Of a DNA stretch of 31,278 nucleotides, positions 9,170-19,453 are shown piece by piece (within the stretch, counting starts at the first letter, position 1; each line of letters begins with the position of its first letter). Both the position numbers and the translations under genes were made by a program. This stretch comes from Azolla pinnata (lineage: Eukaryota; Streptophyta; Polypodiopsida; Salviniales; Salviniaceae): contig JBBBWG010003593.1 of NCBI GenBank assembly GCA_037176905.1, forward strand, positions 1 to 31,278, in the 5' to 3' direction. Below the pieces are notes generated by a model. The model saw only the letters and a program-made list of their open reading frames with translations. It was not told where the DNA came from and ran no database searches.

Positions 9170-11730
9170 TCAGCGCCGCCCGAACGGCTGGCAGAAATCA
9201 CACTCATCCTCTTCCTCTTCTTCGTCTTCTTCGTCTTCTTCTTCTTCTTCTTCTTCGTCTTCTTCTTCTTCTCTGGGAGCTCTGCCATAGCTTCCACGGA
9301 AGAACGCCTGCTTCATCCTCTCCGCTTCCTCCTCCTCTTCCTCGGCTATGGCGGACAGGAGCTTGATGTAGGCCTTGTAGATAAGCTGCGTGAGCCTGCT
9401 CGCAGACGCCATGGCTTCTTCCTTCACGCCCTCCATGTCTATCTCGCCTCTTCCTCCTCCTGCTCCGTCGTCTGTGTACTCGTACCTGTCCATGAAGTGG
9501 TCGCCCTTCTCCGCTGATCTGTTCTTGAGGGAGACGAGCAGGTAAGCTCGCTCCACATCTTCTCTGCTGCAGTTCAATGGAAGCTCGAGGATGGCGTGGG
9601 CGTCCAGCAGCCTGGCGGCGCCGCTCAGCCTGTGCCGAGTGGCCATGATCTTGCTGTTCACGTACTCCAAGCCGCCGACGAGGTCCACGTAGCTATGGTG
9701 AAGCATGGCGTAGCCGGCGTTAGGGTTAGCGTTGGCGTTAGCGTTAGGGTTAGGGTTAGGGTTAGGGTTGGTGCGGTGATGGTTCATCATCATCCGCTGC
9801 CGCCGCAGCGAGGCCTCGTAGATCATCTTCAGCTGCCTGAGATCGAGGAGGCACTCGGAGAAGCACCTCACCATCTCGAACAGCGAGGCTCGAACGCTGA
9901 GCGCCCTGGTGCAGTGCGGGGCGAGGGCCAAGCTCCGGTTGCAGTCGGCTATGGCGTCCACGACCCGGCCCGTGGCCTGGTAGGCTATGGCTCTGTGGAG
10001 AAGGCAGTCGGCGACGAAGCCCTGCGGAGTTCCGCGAGCTCGGGCTTGGTCGATGATCTTGGAGAAATGGCGGGCGGATTCTGTGTAGAGGCCCGCCTCC
10101 AGAGCTGCCATGGCGGCGGCCCTTCTGCGCAGCAGAAGCTTGATGTTGCCGAGGATGTGCGTGATGAGCTCGGCCTCGCCATGGAGGTCTGGGGAGCAGC
10201 TCGCTCTGCTGCGTCGGCGCAGAATCGACCATGAGGCCCGCCATAGCCAGGAAGAAGAAGAAGAAGAAGAAGAAGAAGAAGAAGCGAAGGAGGAAGAAGA
10301 GGAAGCAGAAGAGGAAGCAGAAGAGGAAGCAGAAGACGATGCAGAAGATGAAGATGAAGATGAAGATGGCGATGGCGATGGCGATGGCGATGGCTTTGTG
10401 CCCAGGATGTAGTAGCTCCTGCAGAGCTGATCTGCGCAGAAGTTGTCTTCCCTCATGCCGTTGCTCTGCCTCCTCCACACCGCCGAAGCTCTCTTCTTGC
10501 TCTTCTGCAGAAGAGCCATGGCGTCCTCCAGCATCCCTGCGTACCAGCAGGCCTGCCCGAGCACCACGTATCGCCATTGCTGCTTCGCTTCCTCCTCCTC
10601 CTCCATCTTCTTCGTCTTCTGCTTCTGCTTCGGCTTCTTCTTCTTCTTCTTCTTCTTCTTCCTCCTCTTCTTCTTCTGCTTCGTCTTCTGCGCCATGCTC
10701 ATCTGCTGCAGCTGCTTGCTGTTCACCGTCTGGATGCCGGGAAACAGAGACGACACAGAGAAGCAGGAGTCTGGTTTCATGGCGATGCGATTCGCGCAAG
10801 AAGCACCGCCTGCTCCTTCTTCTTCGTCTTCTTCTTCGTCTTCTTCGTCTTCTTCTTCTTCTTCTTCTTCTTGATCGTCGTCGTCGTCGTCGTCGTCGTC
10901 CCTGCGGCCGCCATACTCTGATTCGAGCTCGGGCTCTGAGATCTCGCACAGAGACTTCTTGCGCTCTCCAGGGAAGAAGAGCTTGCCTTTCGGATCCTCC
11001 CTGCTACTCGTCCTGCTATGGCAGCTATGGCGACGACCAGAACAAGAAGAAGAAGAAGAAGAAGAAGCAGAAGAAGAAGCAGATGAAGCCGAAGAAGGAT
11101 GCAGCTCTCCGCTCGAAGCTATCATGGAGCTGTAGGTGGAGGAGCACACAGAAGAAGCCGGCGATCCCACCTCGAAACCTGCAGCTTCCATGGCGGAGCT
11201 CGCAGGATTCGCCGCCGCCACAGACGACATCTCCAGGCGCCGTCTCAGGCTCGGGACGTGGTCCTGGAGCATGGCTATGACCTCCGTGAAGCGCCTGAGC
11301 TTGAGGAGAGTCCGAGCCTTGAGCTCCGTGGCTCGGCCATGGCCGGGGCAGATCTCCAGCGCCGCGTCCAGGGCCTGCAGCGCTTCCTCCATCACCATCG
11401 CCATCTTCATCTTGGCCGTGACGTTCTTCGTCTGCTGGCTCCGGGGCGGAGGAGCGCGGCCCTCTTCTGCAGGCTGCGAGCTCCGCTGCTGCTGCTGCTG
11501 GGCGGAGAGAATGGCGATGGCGTGATCCACGTGCTTCTCGGCGGCCTGTGCATACAGAAATACAGACGAAGAGGAATGAAAAAGAGGAAGAGAATCCATG
11601 GCGGAACGAGCTCCCGGGTTTTAGGGTTTCCCTCCCAATTTTAGGGTTTCGGAGGAAACGTGTAGAGAAACTCTACCTGCATAGCAGTGAGGCAGCAGGA
11701 GTGGCGGCGGATGGCAGAGGCGAGAGCCAT
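9170..11730 (-). CDS. TPR protein with degenerate C-terminal J-like domain and long low-complexity inserts
   Basis: Exon 1 is 11730-11677 (MALASAIRRHSCCLTAMQ, donor CAG|GTAGAG) and exon 2 is 11545-9170 (acceptor GCACAG), both phase 0, giving 809 aa. An upstream open extension of exon 2 from 11599 is intronic under this model. TPR-like helices occur at about 20-125 (ELKARTLLKLRRF), 336-400 (QWRYVVLGQACWYAG) and 485-600 (AALEAGLYTESARHFSKI). A J-like segment at about 663-710 has CSREDVERAYLL, but the HPD tripeptide is absent. This order matches a plant TPR/DnaJ-like family, thought to act as co-chaperone-type scaffolds; no enzyme activity is implied. Odd features are a D/E tract near 240-275, a Lys tract near 310-330, a Ser tract near 405-455, an Asn-Pro/Asn-Ala repeat near 610-625, and an acidic tail from about 773. 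Most inserts are pure trinucleotide runs, so length is probably polymorphic. Confidence 0.82.
9719..9771. repeat. TTAGGG/TTAGCG hexamer repeat inside the TPR coding exon
   Basis: About eight to nine hexamers (TTAGGG, with TTAGCG and TTGGCG variants) read on the plus strand. On the coding minus strand they encode alternating Asn-Pro and Asn-Ala. The unit is the vertebrate-type TTAGGG, not the usual plant TTTAGGG, and its six bases keep the reading frame. Confidence 0.85.
11546..11676 (-). promoter_or_regulatory. Intron 1 of the TPR gene with two telo-box motifs
   Basis: Two copies of TAGGGTTT (AAACCCTA on the gene strand) sit at 11622-11629 and 11642-11649, inside the 131-nt first intron, 50-110 bp past the start codon. 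Telo-boxes are known near plant transcription starts, where they affect expression in growing tissue. Their function here is inferred. Confidence 0.5.
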
Positions 11731-12099
11731 GGCCAATGCAAGGTGGGCGAAGGGAAGAAGGGACGAGGAAGGAAGAATGGGGGCGAGGCGATGGAAAGCT
11801 CGATGGAGATGGCGATGGCGATGCGATGGCCGCTAATTGCAGGCGAAGCAGAAGAAGAAGAAAGCAGCAGAAGAAGAAGAAGAGGAGGAATGATCAGAGG
11901 TAGAGCGTGGAGCTGGATTAAAAAGGGAGGGGGAAATGAATAAAGAAAGCAGAAGAAGGGGCCAGCTATGGCGGAAATGGAAAAGCAGAGAGGAAAAACA
12001 CAGAAGAAGCAGACGCAGAGAAGACGACGACGACGACGACGACGACGAAGACGAAGACGACGACTCGGATGCATGCATCATGCACCATGCACCATGCGC
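11731..12099. promoter_or_regulatory. Likely 5' UTR and promoter of the TPR gene
   Basis: This GA/GAA-rich stretch lies directly upstream of the minus-strand start codon at 11730. It includes GAAGAA runs at about 11848-11885 and a (GAC)n run at 12019-12062. No clear TATA box was assigned. Open frames here are trinucleotide artefacts. Confidence 0.35.
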
Positions 12100-12531
12100 C
12101 ACCGGCATGCATCATCACCATCATCACCATCGTCAACATCGCCACCAGCACCATCATCGCCATCGCCACCAGCACCGTCGTCACCATCGCCGCCGCCGCC
12201 ACGATGATCACCATCGCCGCCGCCACCATCGTCATCACCACCATCACCACCATCATCATCACCATCACCATCATCATCAATCACCACCATCATCACCATC
12301 ACAATCACCACCATCATCATCACCACAACCATCACCATCATCATAACCACCATCATCACCATCATCATCACCACCACCATCGTCACCATCATCACCATAA
12401 TCACCGTCATCACCACCATCACCACCATCGCCACCATCACCAACATCACCATCATCACCATCATCACCACCATCACCAACATCACCATCATCACCACCAT
12501 CACCACCATCATCATCATCACCATCAATCGT
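12100..12531. repeat. 430 bp CAT/CAC/CGC trinucleotide tract
   Basis: The strand is almost entirely C-A-T/C-A-C/C-G-C triplets (ATC/ACC class), open in all three plus frames as His-rich, Ser/Pro-rich or Ile/Thr-rich. The purine-pyrimidine bias and lack of interruption point to an expanded microsatellite rather than a gene. It lies about 370-800 bp upstream of the TPR start codon. Confidence 0.85.
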
Positions 12532-13409
12532 ATGAGTTGTCGTTTGCGTACACACACGGGAAAGACACCCCTCGGTTTCACACCTGTCCGGCTTTTTGTC
12601 GCCTTCCTCCTCCCCTCTCTCCGCACCGTCGGATGGAGATCGCCGTGTGGACGGCATCCGACGCACGTTGAAATCCGCCCCCCCTTCCCGTTGATTTGCT
12701 TTCTGCGTTTTTGGACGGCCATTCAATTCGCATCCTTTTTTTTGTGTTAATTCCGCCACCTTTTTCTTCTTCTTCTTCTTTTGTTTTTTTTCTTCCCCTT
12801 CTCTCTGCATGCGATCACATGTCCGAACGACGTGACTCATGGGGTTATTCATGCATGTGATGCATGAATCGCATGATTGATGAGGATGAGGGTGATGCGT
12901 CATGACCACCATCATGGCCATCATCATCATATCTTCTTCCTTTTGCACATGGAGGGGTAGATGGGCTTGAATTAATGGCGAGCTTCAATGTTCATTTGCA
13001 TGGAGAAAGCCATGAAGCGACGAAAGTACGAATGCCCCCACAGCAATACGCGTGAGCTTCGCTGCGAGATTGGATGGATAGATGGATGGATGGATGTACA
13101 GATCGAGGACATATATACAAGATGCATTCAAATCGACACTGCATTAATCGATCGGATGATGATGCTCCTCTTATGCACCCCACGGCAAGGAGCAACATGC
13201 ATTTACCGCAATCGTCGACAGTAAAATGAGGGTATGTAGGATCGAGGTGTGTGTGTGTGTGTGTGTGTGTGTGAAATCAGAGATAGATGAAGTGTACTTG
13301 ATAGATACATTTGCAAATCTGGAATCCTAAGTCAACCTCATGATGATAGTCACTAGAATCCATTCCTTAAATCGTAGACCTTAAACCTTTGAAAACACAT
13401 TACTTAATC
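12532..13409. other. Intergenic stretch with microsatellites
   Basis: No supported gene. Pyrimidine runs occur at 12738-12800. A region of short inverted repeats around CATGCATG/GATGCATG lies at 12800-12920. (GGAT)n occurs at about 13070-13096 and (GT)n at 13247-13273. Confidence 0.5.
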
Positions 13410-13690
13410 CTAAACATTTTAGAACATTCTAGAACATTCTTCAAGAGTCGTGTGAGACATTATAGAATAATCTTCAAGAGTTCTCTAACATTTCAAGACA
13501 TTCTAGAACATTGAAGTCGGGAGTCATGTAGCATTTTCGAGCGTTGTAAAACATTTTTCAATAGTCGTGTGACATTTTGGAACATTCTAGAACATTCTTT
13601 GATGGTCATGTAACATTTTGGAACATTTCTATTACAATCTTCAAGAGTTTTGTAACATTTTGGAGCATTATACAACATTCTTCGAGAGTC
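13410..13690. repeat. Degenerate minisatellite with heat-shock-element-like GAACATTC units
   Basis: A diverged repeat of about 50-60 bp alternates 'ACATTYTGGAACATTCTAGAACATTC' type segments with 'TTCAAGAGTCGTGTGAC' type segments. At 13422-13439 and again near 13580-13598 the spacing is exactly GAAnnTTCnnGAAnnTTC, the heat-shock element pattern. The minus-strand open frame at 13493-13678 is a by-product of the repeat. Confidence 0.7.
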
Positions 13691-13781
13691 ATGTATAGAA
13701 ACTCAACCCTCAAGCCTCCGAACGCGCCGGGATCGACACTTTGAAAATTCTAGAATGCACCTGATCTAGTCCTAATACAAG

Positions 13782-13818
<37 letters not shown>

Positions 13819-14480
13819 ACCAACTTTAGCGTTTGGTGCGATACTCCCTCTTCTTGTTCTCTTTTGCCGAAATGCGCATGCTCTCATAATGAAGAAGAAA
13901 CGCGGAAGTTGTTGAGAGCGATTAATCGATCGGAGTGTGGCTGGAATCCGATGTGAAGCAATAATGCAGAATCCCACTGCAACCAAGGCTCTGCGGTGGC
14001 TATCGGCCAAAGCGGATGTCGTCGTCGTACGATGATGGTTAGAGAGGAGGGAGCTCTTTGGAAGGGGATGTGGATAGATATAGCGGCCATTTATGGCGAC
14101 GGGGAGGGGCCGAGGCTCCGGAGAAACCTCTGGACATTTTTACCCGGGGTTTTTTGCAGGGGATGGGCGCAGACTACCAGATTGTCCGCTCTTATTCCTT
14201 TCATCCCAAAGCATGTCGCACATTGATGTGCGTCGATACAAGCGCGTGAATGGGAGCAAAAGCCCGCAAACACATTCGCTCGCTTCTGATACACGCAGAT
14301 TCGCATTGCGGTCATTGGCAACAGGCACCTGCAAAGCCCAAGTAAAAACTTGGGGACAGAATAATAAATAATAATGGACTCAAGGGGCATCATGTATTGT
14401 GCCAGATGAGAAACATTCAAGGCATCCCAGCACAAATAAATGTGTCCCATCGATCTCATAGGTTTTAAAGACCCATGAGA
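13691..14480. other. Intergenic; no gene recognised
   Basis: (CT)n at 13782-13815 is followed by ordinary-complexity sequence with overlapping short open frames on both strands between 13996 and 14459. None has a recognisable domain, a matching splice partner or a start context that stands out. Confidence 0.45.
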
Positions 14481-15148
14481 AAGAAAGAAAGAAAGAAAGA
14501 AAGATATATTAACGTCTTCTTCTACAAGGGCCAGCCAGACTTGACCCCCATGATATAGTAATACCGATATCTAACAAAAAAACGCTGACAAAAATAGCAA
14601 CGAGGATCACCAGTGCTGGCGACGAGAAACACAACACACACACACACACACACACACACACATTTAACAATGCAGACAGATTCGGCCCATGTCCTTGGAT
14701 ACGTATATAGGCTAAATCCTCCTGTCGACTGAGACCAAAGCTTTGCGATTCTGCAAACGAGTTCGAACTCGCCTCGAGCTGCGATATATATATATATATA
14801 TATAAGCGAGCTTCGGAATCGTTGCAATGAATCTATGTATCTATGTATCTATGTATTTATCGGGCGTCTTTGGGGATTTCCTACTTCATCAAATGCTTGC
14901 TTCGGAACGAAATGATCTCTATCTCGCCTTTTCTGTTTTGTTTTGGTTTTTGTTTGTTGTTTTCCTCCCCCAAGTTGGTCCTTTACCAATGATTCTTTCC
15001 TCCTTTTCGCCGCTAACTTTAGTTCGCGAGCATTGACATTTCGGCGCAAAAGGGGGGGCACTTGGCACTCGGGGTTGACAAAGCAAACTCCTCGGGGGCG
15101 CAAAATCCGATCCGGCTTTTTCTCTCCATTGTTCACAGATAGATAGAC

Positions 15149-15180
<32 letters not shown>

Positions 15181-15506
15181 TTGGTGGTGGGGTCAAAATG
15201 ACCCCCATTCAAAGCCCAAACTAACAAAGATTCTATATATATACACACACACACACCATGCTAATCATGGCACATCAATAATAGAAGATGCTCCGCCCCG
15301 ATAAATTTAGTCATGGCTTTTCTATGTCGACGCCCGCGTTGGCAGCCACGTCGTGAGCCCCGAAGCCGCCATTGCCGCCCACTTCACGTTCTTCTTCTTC
15401 TTCTTCTCGGGTCTAATCCGATTTTCTTACTCTTTCTTATACAATTTTGGAGCCTTTCCCTACTTTCGGGACACTGTTCACATGTCGCCGCAAGTTTACT
15501 CCACGT

Positions 15507-15548
<42 letters not shown>

Positions 15549-15600
15549 CAAGCAAGAAGCCAGCAAGATGCAAGCAAGAAGCAAAAGACACAGAATATAC
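14481..15600. repeat. Microsatellite-rich intergenic stretch
   Basis: Runs include (GAAA)n at 14480-14503, (CA)n at 14634-14661, (TA)n at 14784-14804, (ATCT)n at 14829-14858, (GATA)n at 15137-15180, (TA)/(CA) at 15233-15256 and (GA)n at 15511-15541. The sequence between is unrecognised. Microsatellite starts spaced every 100-300 bp are unusual. Confidence 0.7.
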
Positions 15601-16915
15601 GCGCCTCTTGCCGATCGATCTGGAACAGCTGCATTATGCTGGTGCCAGCGGAGCTCTCCGTGGCTTGCTACGAAAACCACGGCTAAATTTGGAATGTAGC
15701 GAGCGTGAACGAGGATATCGGGCTTTGCTTTACATGCATGATTTGAGCCGAACGAAGCTTTGGGATGTCGACGTGCTCGATCTCAAGCTCCCTCTTCGAA
15801 TCATAACCGCAAAAAAGTTTTAACTGTTCTTTCCTGCAGCTTTATTTGACTTCTTTTCCCCCACCCCCCCGCTACGAGCTCCTTGATCGCGATTATGCGA
15901 TCGGCAAATCGACGAATGGCCAATACTACCGAATCGAATCGAATCGAAGACAGCTTCGGATGCTGTATGCGATCGAGGAGAGGGTGGGAACTCGCAGGCT
16001 TGAACATCGGTTCCATAAAGTACATGCAAAAGCTCGGCATTGGAGGCAGTGTTGTGAGAGATAAGCGGCGCACTACCGGACAAGAAAGATAGAAGAAGAA
16101 GAAGAAGAAGAAGAAAGAAAAATTTATCCGAAGCTCGTTCTTGTTTTGACTGTAAGAAGATCCTGCTGCACTAGTTACAACAGAATGCGTACCGAAAATG
16201 TTTGTGGCCGAAGAAGGTCGAGTTTTCTTTAACCATTTTCTCCACGTAAAAAATTTAGCGATCTCACATGACTATGCTAACCTTGCTGTAATGACAAATC
16301 TTACAGATAACGAGGCCACGCATGTAATAAATGAGGCAGATACATTGGTTTGTTCATGCGATGTACTTTCCAGGTATGTCTCGTGAAAACATGTCCCGCT
16401 ATCGCAAGCGATTTGGTCCTAGATTGGGAGTTTTGTTATACATAATACGGAGTTTATGGCTCCTACAGTAGCCCAAAAGGAACGGGATGCCGTCGGGTTA
16501 AGATTTCGGTATTTTCATTAGAAACTTTGCCTATGATTATCGGCTCAGCTGGCTCTCTGTATATAAAGGGTTGAGTATGGAGCATTGCCAATTCGGAGTC
16601 CCAATGGAACCACTCCGTCCCTAAAATGGATCTTTCACGCTAGACGAATGTAGCAACTTGGGGGATCCGATCTTTGCTGATATATTGGATATTGAGATAC
16701 CTAGTCACAGTTTGTTCACTGATATAACGGAATGTTACTGAGATTTTCCACAGCGCAACAGCATCTGGAGCCAAATTCAGCGGGCTTTTTCGCGCAGAAG
16801 GGCGGAAATCATCGCCGGGCGTTTTCCGATCGGTTTTCCAGGTCCGAGCCGGCGGCGAATCCTTTAAACGTCTCTTTTAGAAACCCGCGTCCCGAGCCGA
16901 TCACGGATTCTTCCA
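15601..16915. other. Intergenic; no gene recognised
   Basis: Several short open frames (15608-15823, 15883-16092, 16198-16386) show no domain and no consistent exon chain. A GAA run lies at about 16091-16115. Around 16560-16740 the text is AT-richer and could be old transposon flank, but no terminal repeats were found. Confidence 0.4.
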
Positions 16916-17015
16916 GCATCTTCCGGCTCGACGCGGAGCAGAATCTGGAATCTTCCGGCTCGACGCGGAGCAGGATCTGGAATCTCCCGGCTCGACGCGG
17001 AGCAGAATCTGGAAT
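16916..17015. repeat. Three tandem copies of a roughly 31-bp unit
   Basis: The unit 'TCTTCCGGCTCGACGCGGAG' plus 'CAGAATCTGGAA' occurs three times in a row with two or three substitutions. It lies about 120 bp upstream of the G-box cluster of the next gene, so it is probably promoter-proximal DNA. Confidence 0.8.
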
Positions 17016-17136
17016 CGACTTCTTTCGGTTTCGGTTCCGATCTCGTGATCTCGTGATCTGGGGACTTCCTTTTTGCTGTTGCAGAAGAATTTTGGAAAAT
17101 AACGGCCAACTGCAAGAGAGAGAAAGCGGGAGGCGC

Positions 17137-17223
17137 CACGTGTAGAGAGAGAACCGCGAGCGCTGCCACGTGGACCGGGCCCGCGCCACGTGGCGTGCCA
17201 CGTGGACGGCCGCCTGCCACGTG
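17137..17223 (+). promoter_or_regulatory. Cluster of five G-box/ABRE elements (CACGTG)
   Basis: CACGTG starts at 17137, 17167, 17187, 17199 and 17218. All are preceded by C (CCACGTG) and four are followed by G (CCACGTGG). This is the core recognised by bZIP (ABF/AREB, GBF) and bHLH (PIF) factors. Paired ABREs usually suffice for abscisic-acid response, so five within 87 bp just ahead of a transcribed region predicts strong ABA, stress or light control. Confidence 0.8.
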
Positions 17224-17271
17224 GCCTCCTTCACCGACACTGTCAGTTCTCTCTCTCTCTGTCGGCGAGCT

Positions 17272-17337
17272 ATGGCGAGTGAAGCTTTCTTCTTCATTTC
17301 GCAGGTCTTCTTCTTCTTCTTCTTCTCCTGCTTCTGA
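17272..17337 (+). CDS. Possible 21-codon upstream ORF in the 5' leader
   Basis: ATG at 17272 opens 21 codons rich in Phe (MASEAFFFISQ, then a Phe run) and ends TGA at 17335-17337. It lies in the first exon of the coiled-coil gene, ahead of the inferred main start at 17876. It could act as a translation-limiting uORF, or show that the true first exon is different from the one proposed. Confidence 0.3.
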   Translation: MASEAFFFISQVFFFFFFSCF

Positions 17338-17875
17338 AGCAGTCGTCTTCTTCGATTCCACTGAAACGCCAGGCATCACGCCAACGTCTCGCTTGCCATA
17401 TCCGAGCTCGTCTTCCCCCCAAGAAACAGGTAAGAAAGACGGAACTACCTACCTGCGAAACCCCCCCCCCACCCTCCCTCCCTTCGTGCTGATGATGTGC
17501 ATGGCTTCCCCATCCGTGCAACTGCGGATTTCCTCCTCCGTTCCCGTCAGATATGTCTTTGAGCGTGTCATCCTTGTGACTCCGTTGTTTTTCTCTCCCT
17601 TCGGTTGTTTATACGGCGAGAGCATCATCTGTCTTTCGATTTCGCAATCGGCTGTGATTCTTTTCTCTTCGTCTTCCATGTCTCCTTCACGGGAGATTCC
17701 CTTCGGCGCTCCTTCCCTCCCGTTTGTTGCGCCAAGAAGCTCCCTTCCTCCTGCTCTAGCTTTTGCCGTTTCTCTGATAACAAAACTCGATTTGTCAGAA
17801 GAACTCACGTATTCATTTCTTGCAGGCGTGTCTTCTTTCACGCGGAACCTCGAAGAAGCTCCGCCGTTTCTTGCC

Positions 17876-19414
17876 ATGAAAGCTGTAGAAGAGGATAGCC
17901 CACTTGAATTGGTAGATACTTTTGTGCCTCTTGATCTATCGAAAGAATCGGGACAGAATGGAGGCGGGACCTTGTGGGAGAAGTTCCCTACTGTCGTGAT
18001 AGATCCAGGAAATGATGCTACTCTGCTGCAGAGAGTGGATCGCCTCGATAACCTAGTAAGTGCCGAGTCCTGAGCATGTTATTTCTGGTTTGTTTTTTAG
18101 TGGCTTCAAAATGTTTATTGTCTCAACATTTTGTTTTTCTGCATCTCTGCTTCGAATTGTCATGGCTTCGTGATGTTTTTTAATACTCAAAGAGACTTGC
18201 ATAAGCTTTCCAAGAATCAGGTCATGCCAAATGGCTATGCTCTTATCAAGCAGCGTAGACAGGCCGTAACAAACCAGAAGGCAGAGCTTATAATATGATC
18301 AATTGTTATAGCCTAGGCTATATATTGATTAAAATGACTGAAAGCTGGAATTTTGTAACTTCCTCTTTGAATGTTTGCTAGTTTGGGATCAAGGAATTTT
18401 TATGTTGTGCTATGCTGAGTTGTATGCTGTCGTCATACAAGATTTTCTGAGGAGAAAATGAATTACCCTTTAAGGAGACGAGGTAAGTGCTTACTAAAAT
18501 GATCATAGGCATGGCATATATGTTCTTTCCTGTTGTTGAGCTGGATAAATAAGATTTATGGGAACAGGTAGTCCCTAGTGCACTGGTAAAAGCTTCGTTC
18601 TTATTGTTTTGGTGTTCTAATTTGAGGCTGAAATTGTGTTAATGAATCCTGGAAAACACTGTTTGCTATATTTCTTCAGCTGTATATGGCTTCTGGAGAT
18701 CTAGTATCAGGGATTAATGCCGTAACAACTGTTTCTAAATTTCTGATTTTACCTTGTTCCTTCCTTGCATGAAGTTTGATTAATAGAGCACGTACCTATT
18801 GATGCTTGGTTGTGTTTGAATGCTGTAGTCATTATTTTCCTCATGATTGATTTTGATCCATACTCAGCTTGCAATAATGGAAGATAAGACTCCTGGGGAG
18901 CAATCCAGTTATGCTTCATGGAGCCCTCACGGGAGTGGATGGCGATGGTCAGGACCACCAACACCTTCCAGTGTGGAAAGGCGGTGCAAGGCTGCAGAAG
19001 CAGTGCTCGAAGAAGTCGAGGAGAAGGGTACCTTAGTCGAACGAGTTTCTGATCTCGAAAAGCGGGTTTCGAAGGTACTGGAAGATGAAAGATAAAAGGC
19101 ATACGTGTGTAGAGCTCAGCCTGCCAGTGTACATTCTTCACTCGTGAATTCTGGAGTTGTGTGGACTAACTGCATCCGAATGTTGTGTTGTGTTCTGTGT
19201 TTGCTCTAGTTACAAGGTATGTTTTCTGCCAAGCCTGCGAGTGCAACTTCAGCTGCAGAACCGTTGCAACAGCTCGAGGATGATGAACAATCAGCTCAAG
19301 CTGTAGTTGATAATGAGAAGTGTGAGGTTGTGGCCATTGTGACTACGATCACGGAGCATGGAGTCACATATTCGAAGGATGAGAATGACATCGCAGGGCA
19401 AAATTCATATCAGG

Positions 19415-19453
<39 letters not shown>

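Noticed and set aside
9719-9771. Telomere or interstitial telomere tract
   Set aside because: It is short, of the wrong unit for most plants, and in frame inside a conserved coding exon.
9762-10949. Minus-strand 395-codon frame within the TPR gene
   Set aside because: It is a different frame of the same triplet repeats. The 809-aa frame has the recognisable TPR and J-like blocks.
10231-11280. Plus-strand 349-codon frame rich in Lys, Ser and Arg
   Set aside because: It is antisense to the TPR coding exon and consists mostly of the complements of its trinucleotide tracts. No domain was seen.
12069-12671. His-rich 200-codon frame that could suggest a metal-binding protein
   Set aside because: All three frames of the CAT/CAC tract are open. 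The His run is a microsatellite artefact without splice sites or conserved flanks.
13493-13678. Minus-strand 61-codon repetitive protein
   Set aside because: Its apparent repeats come from the GAACATTC minisatellite. There are no independent coding features.
14091-14459. Minus-strand 122-codon frame
   Set aside because: No domain, no splice partners, and several overlapping frames of similar length exist on both strands here.
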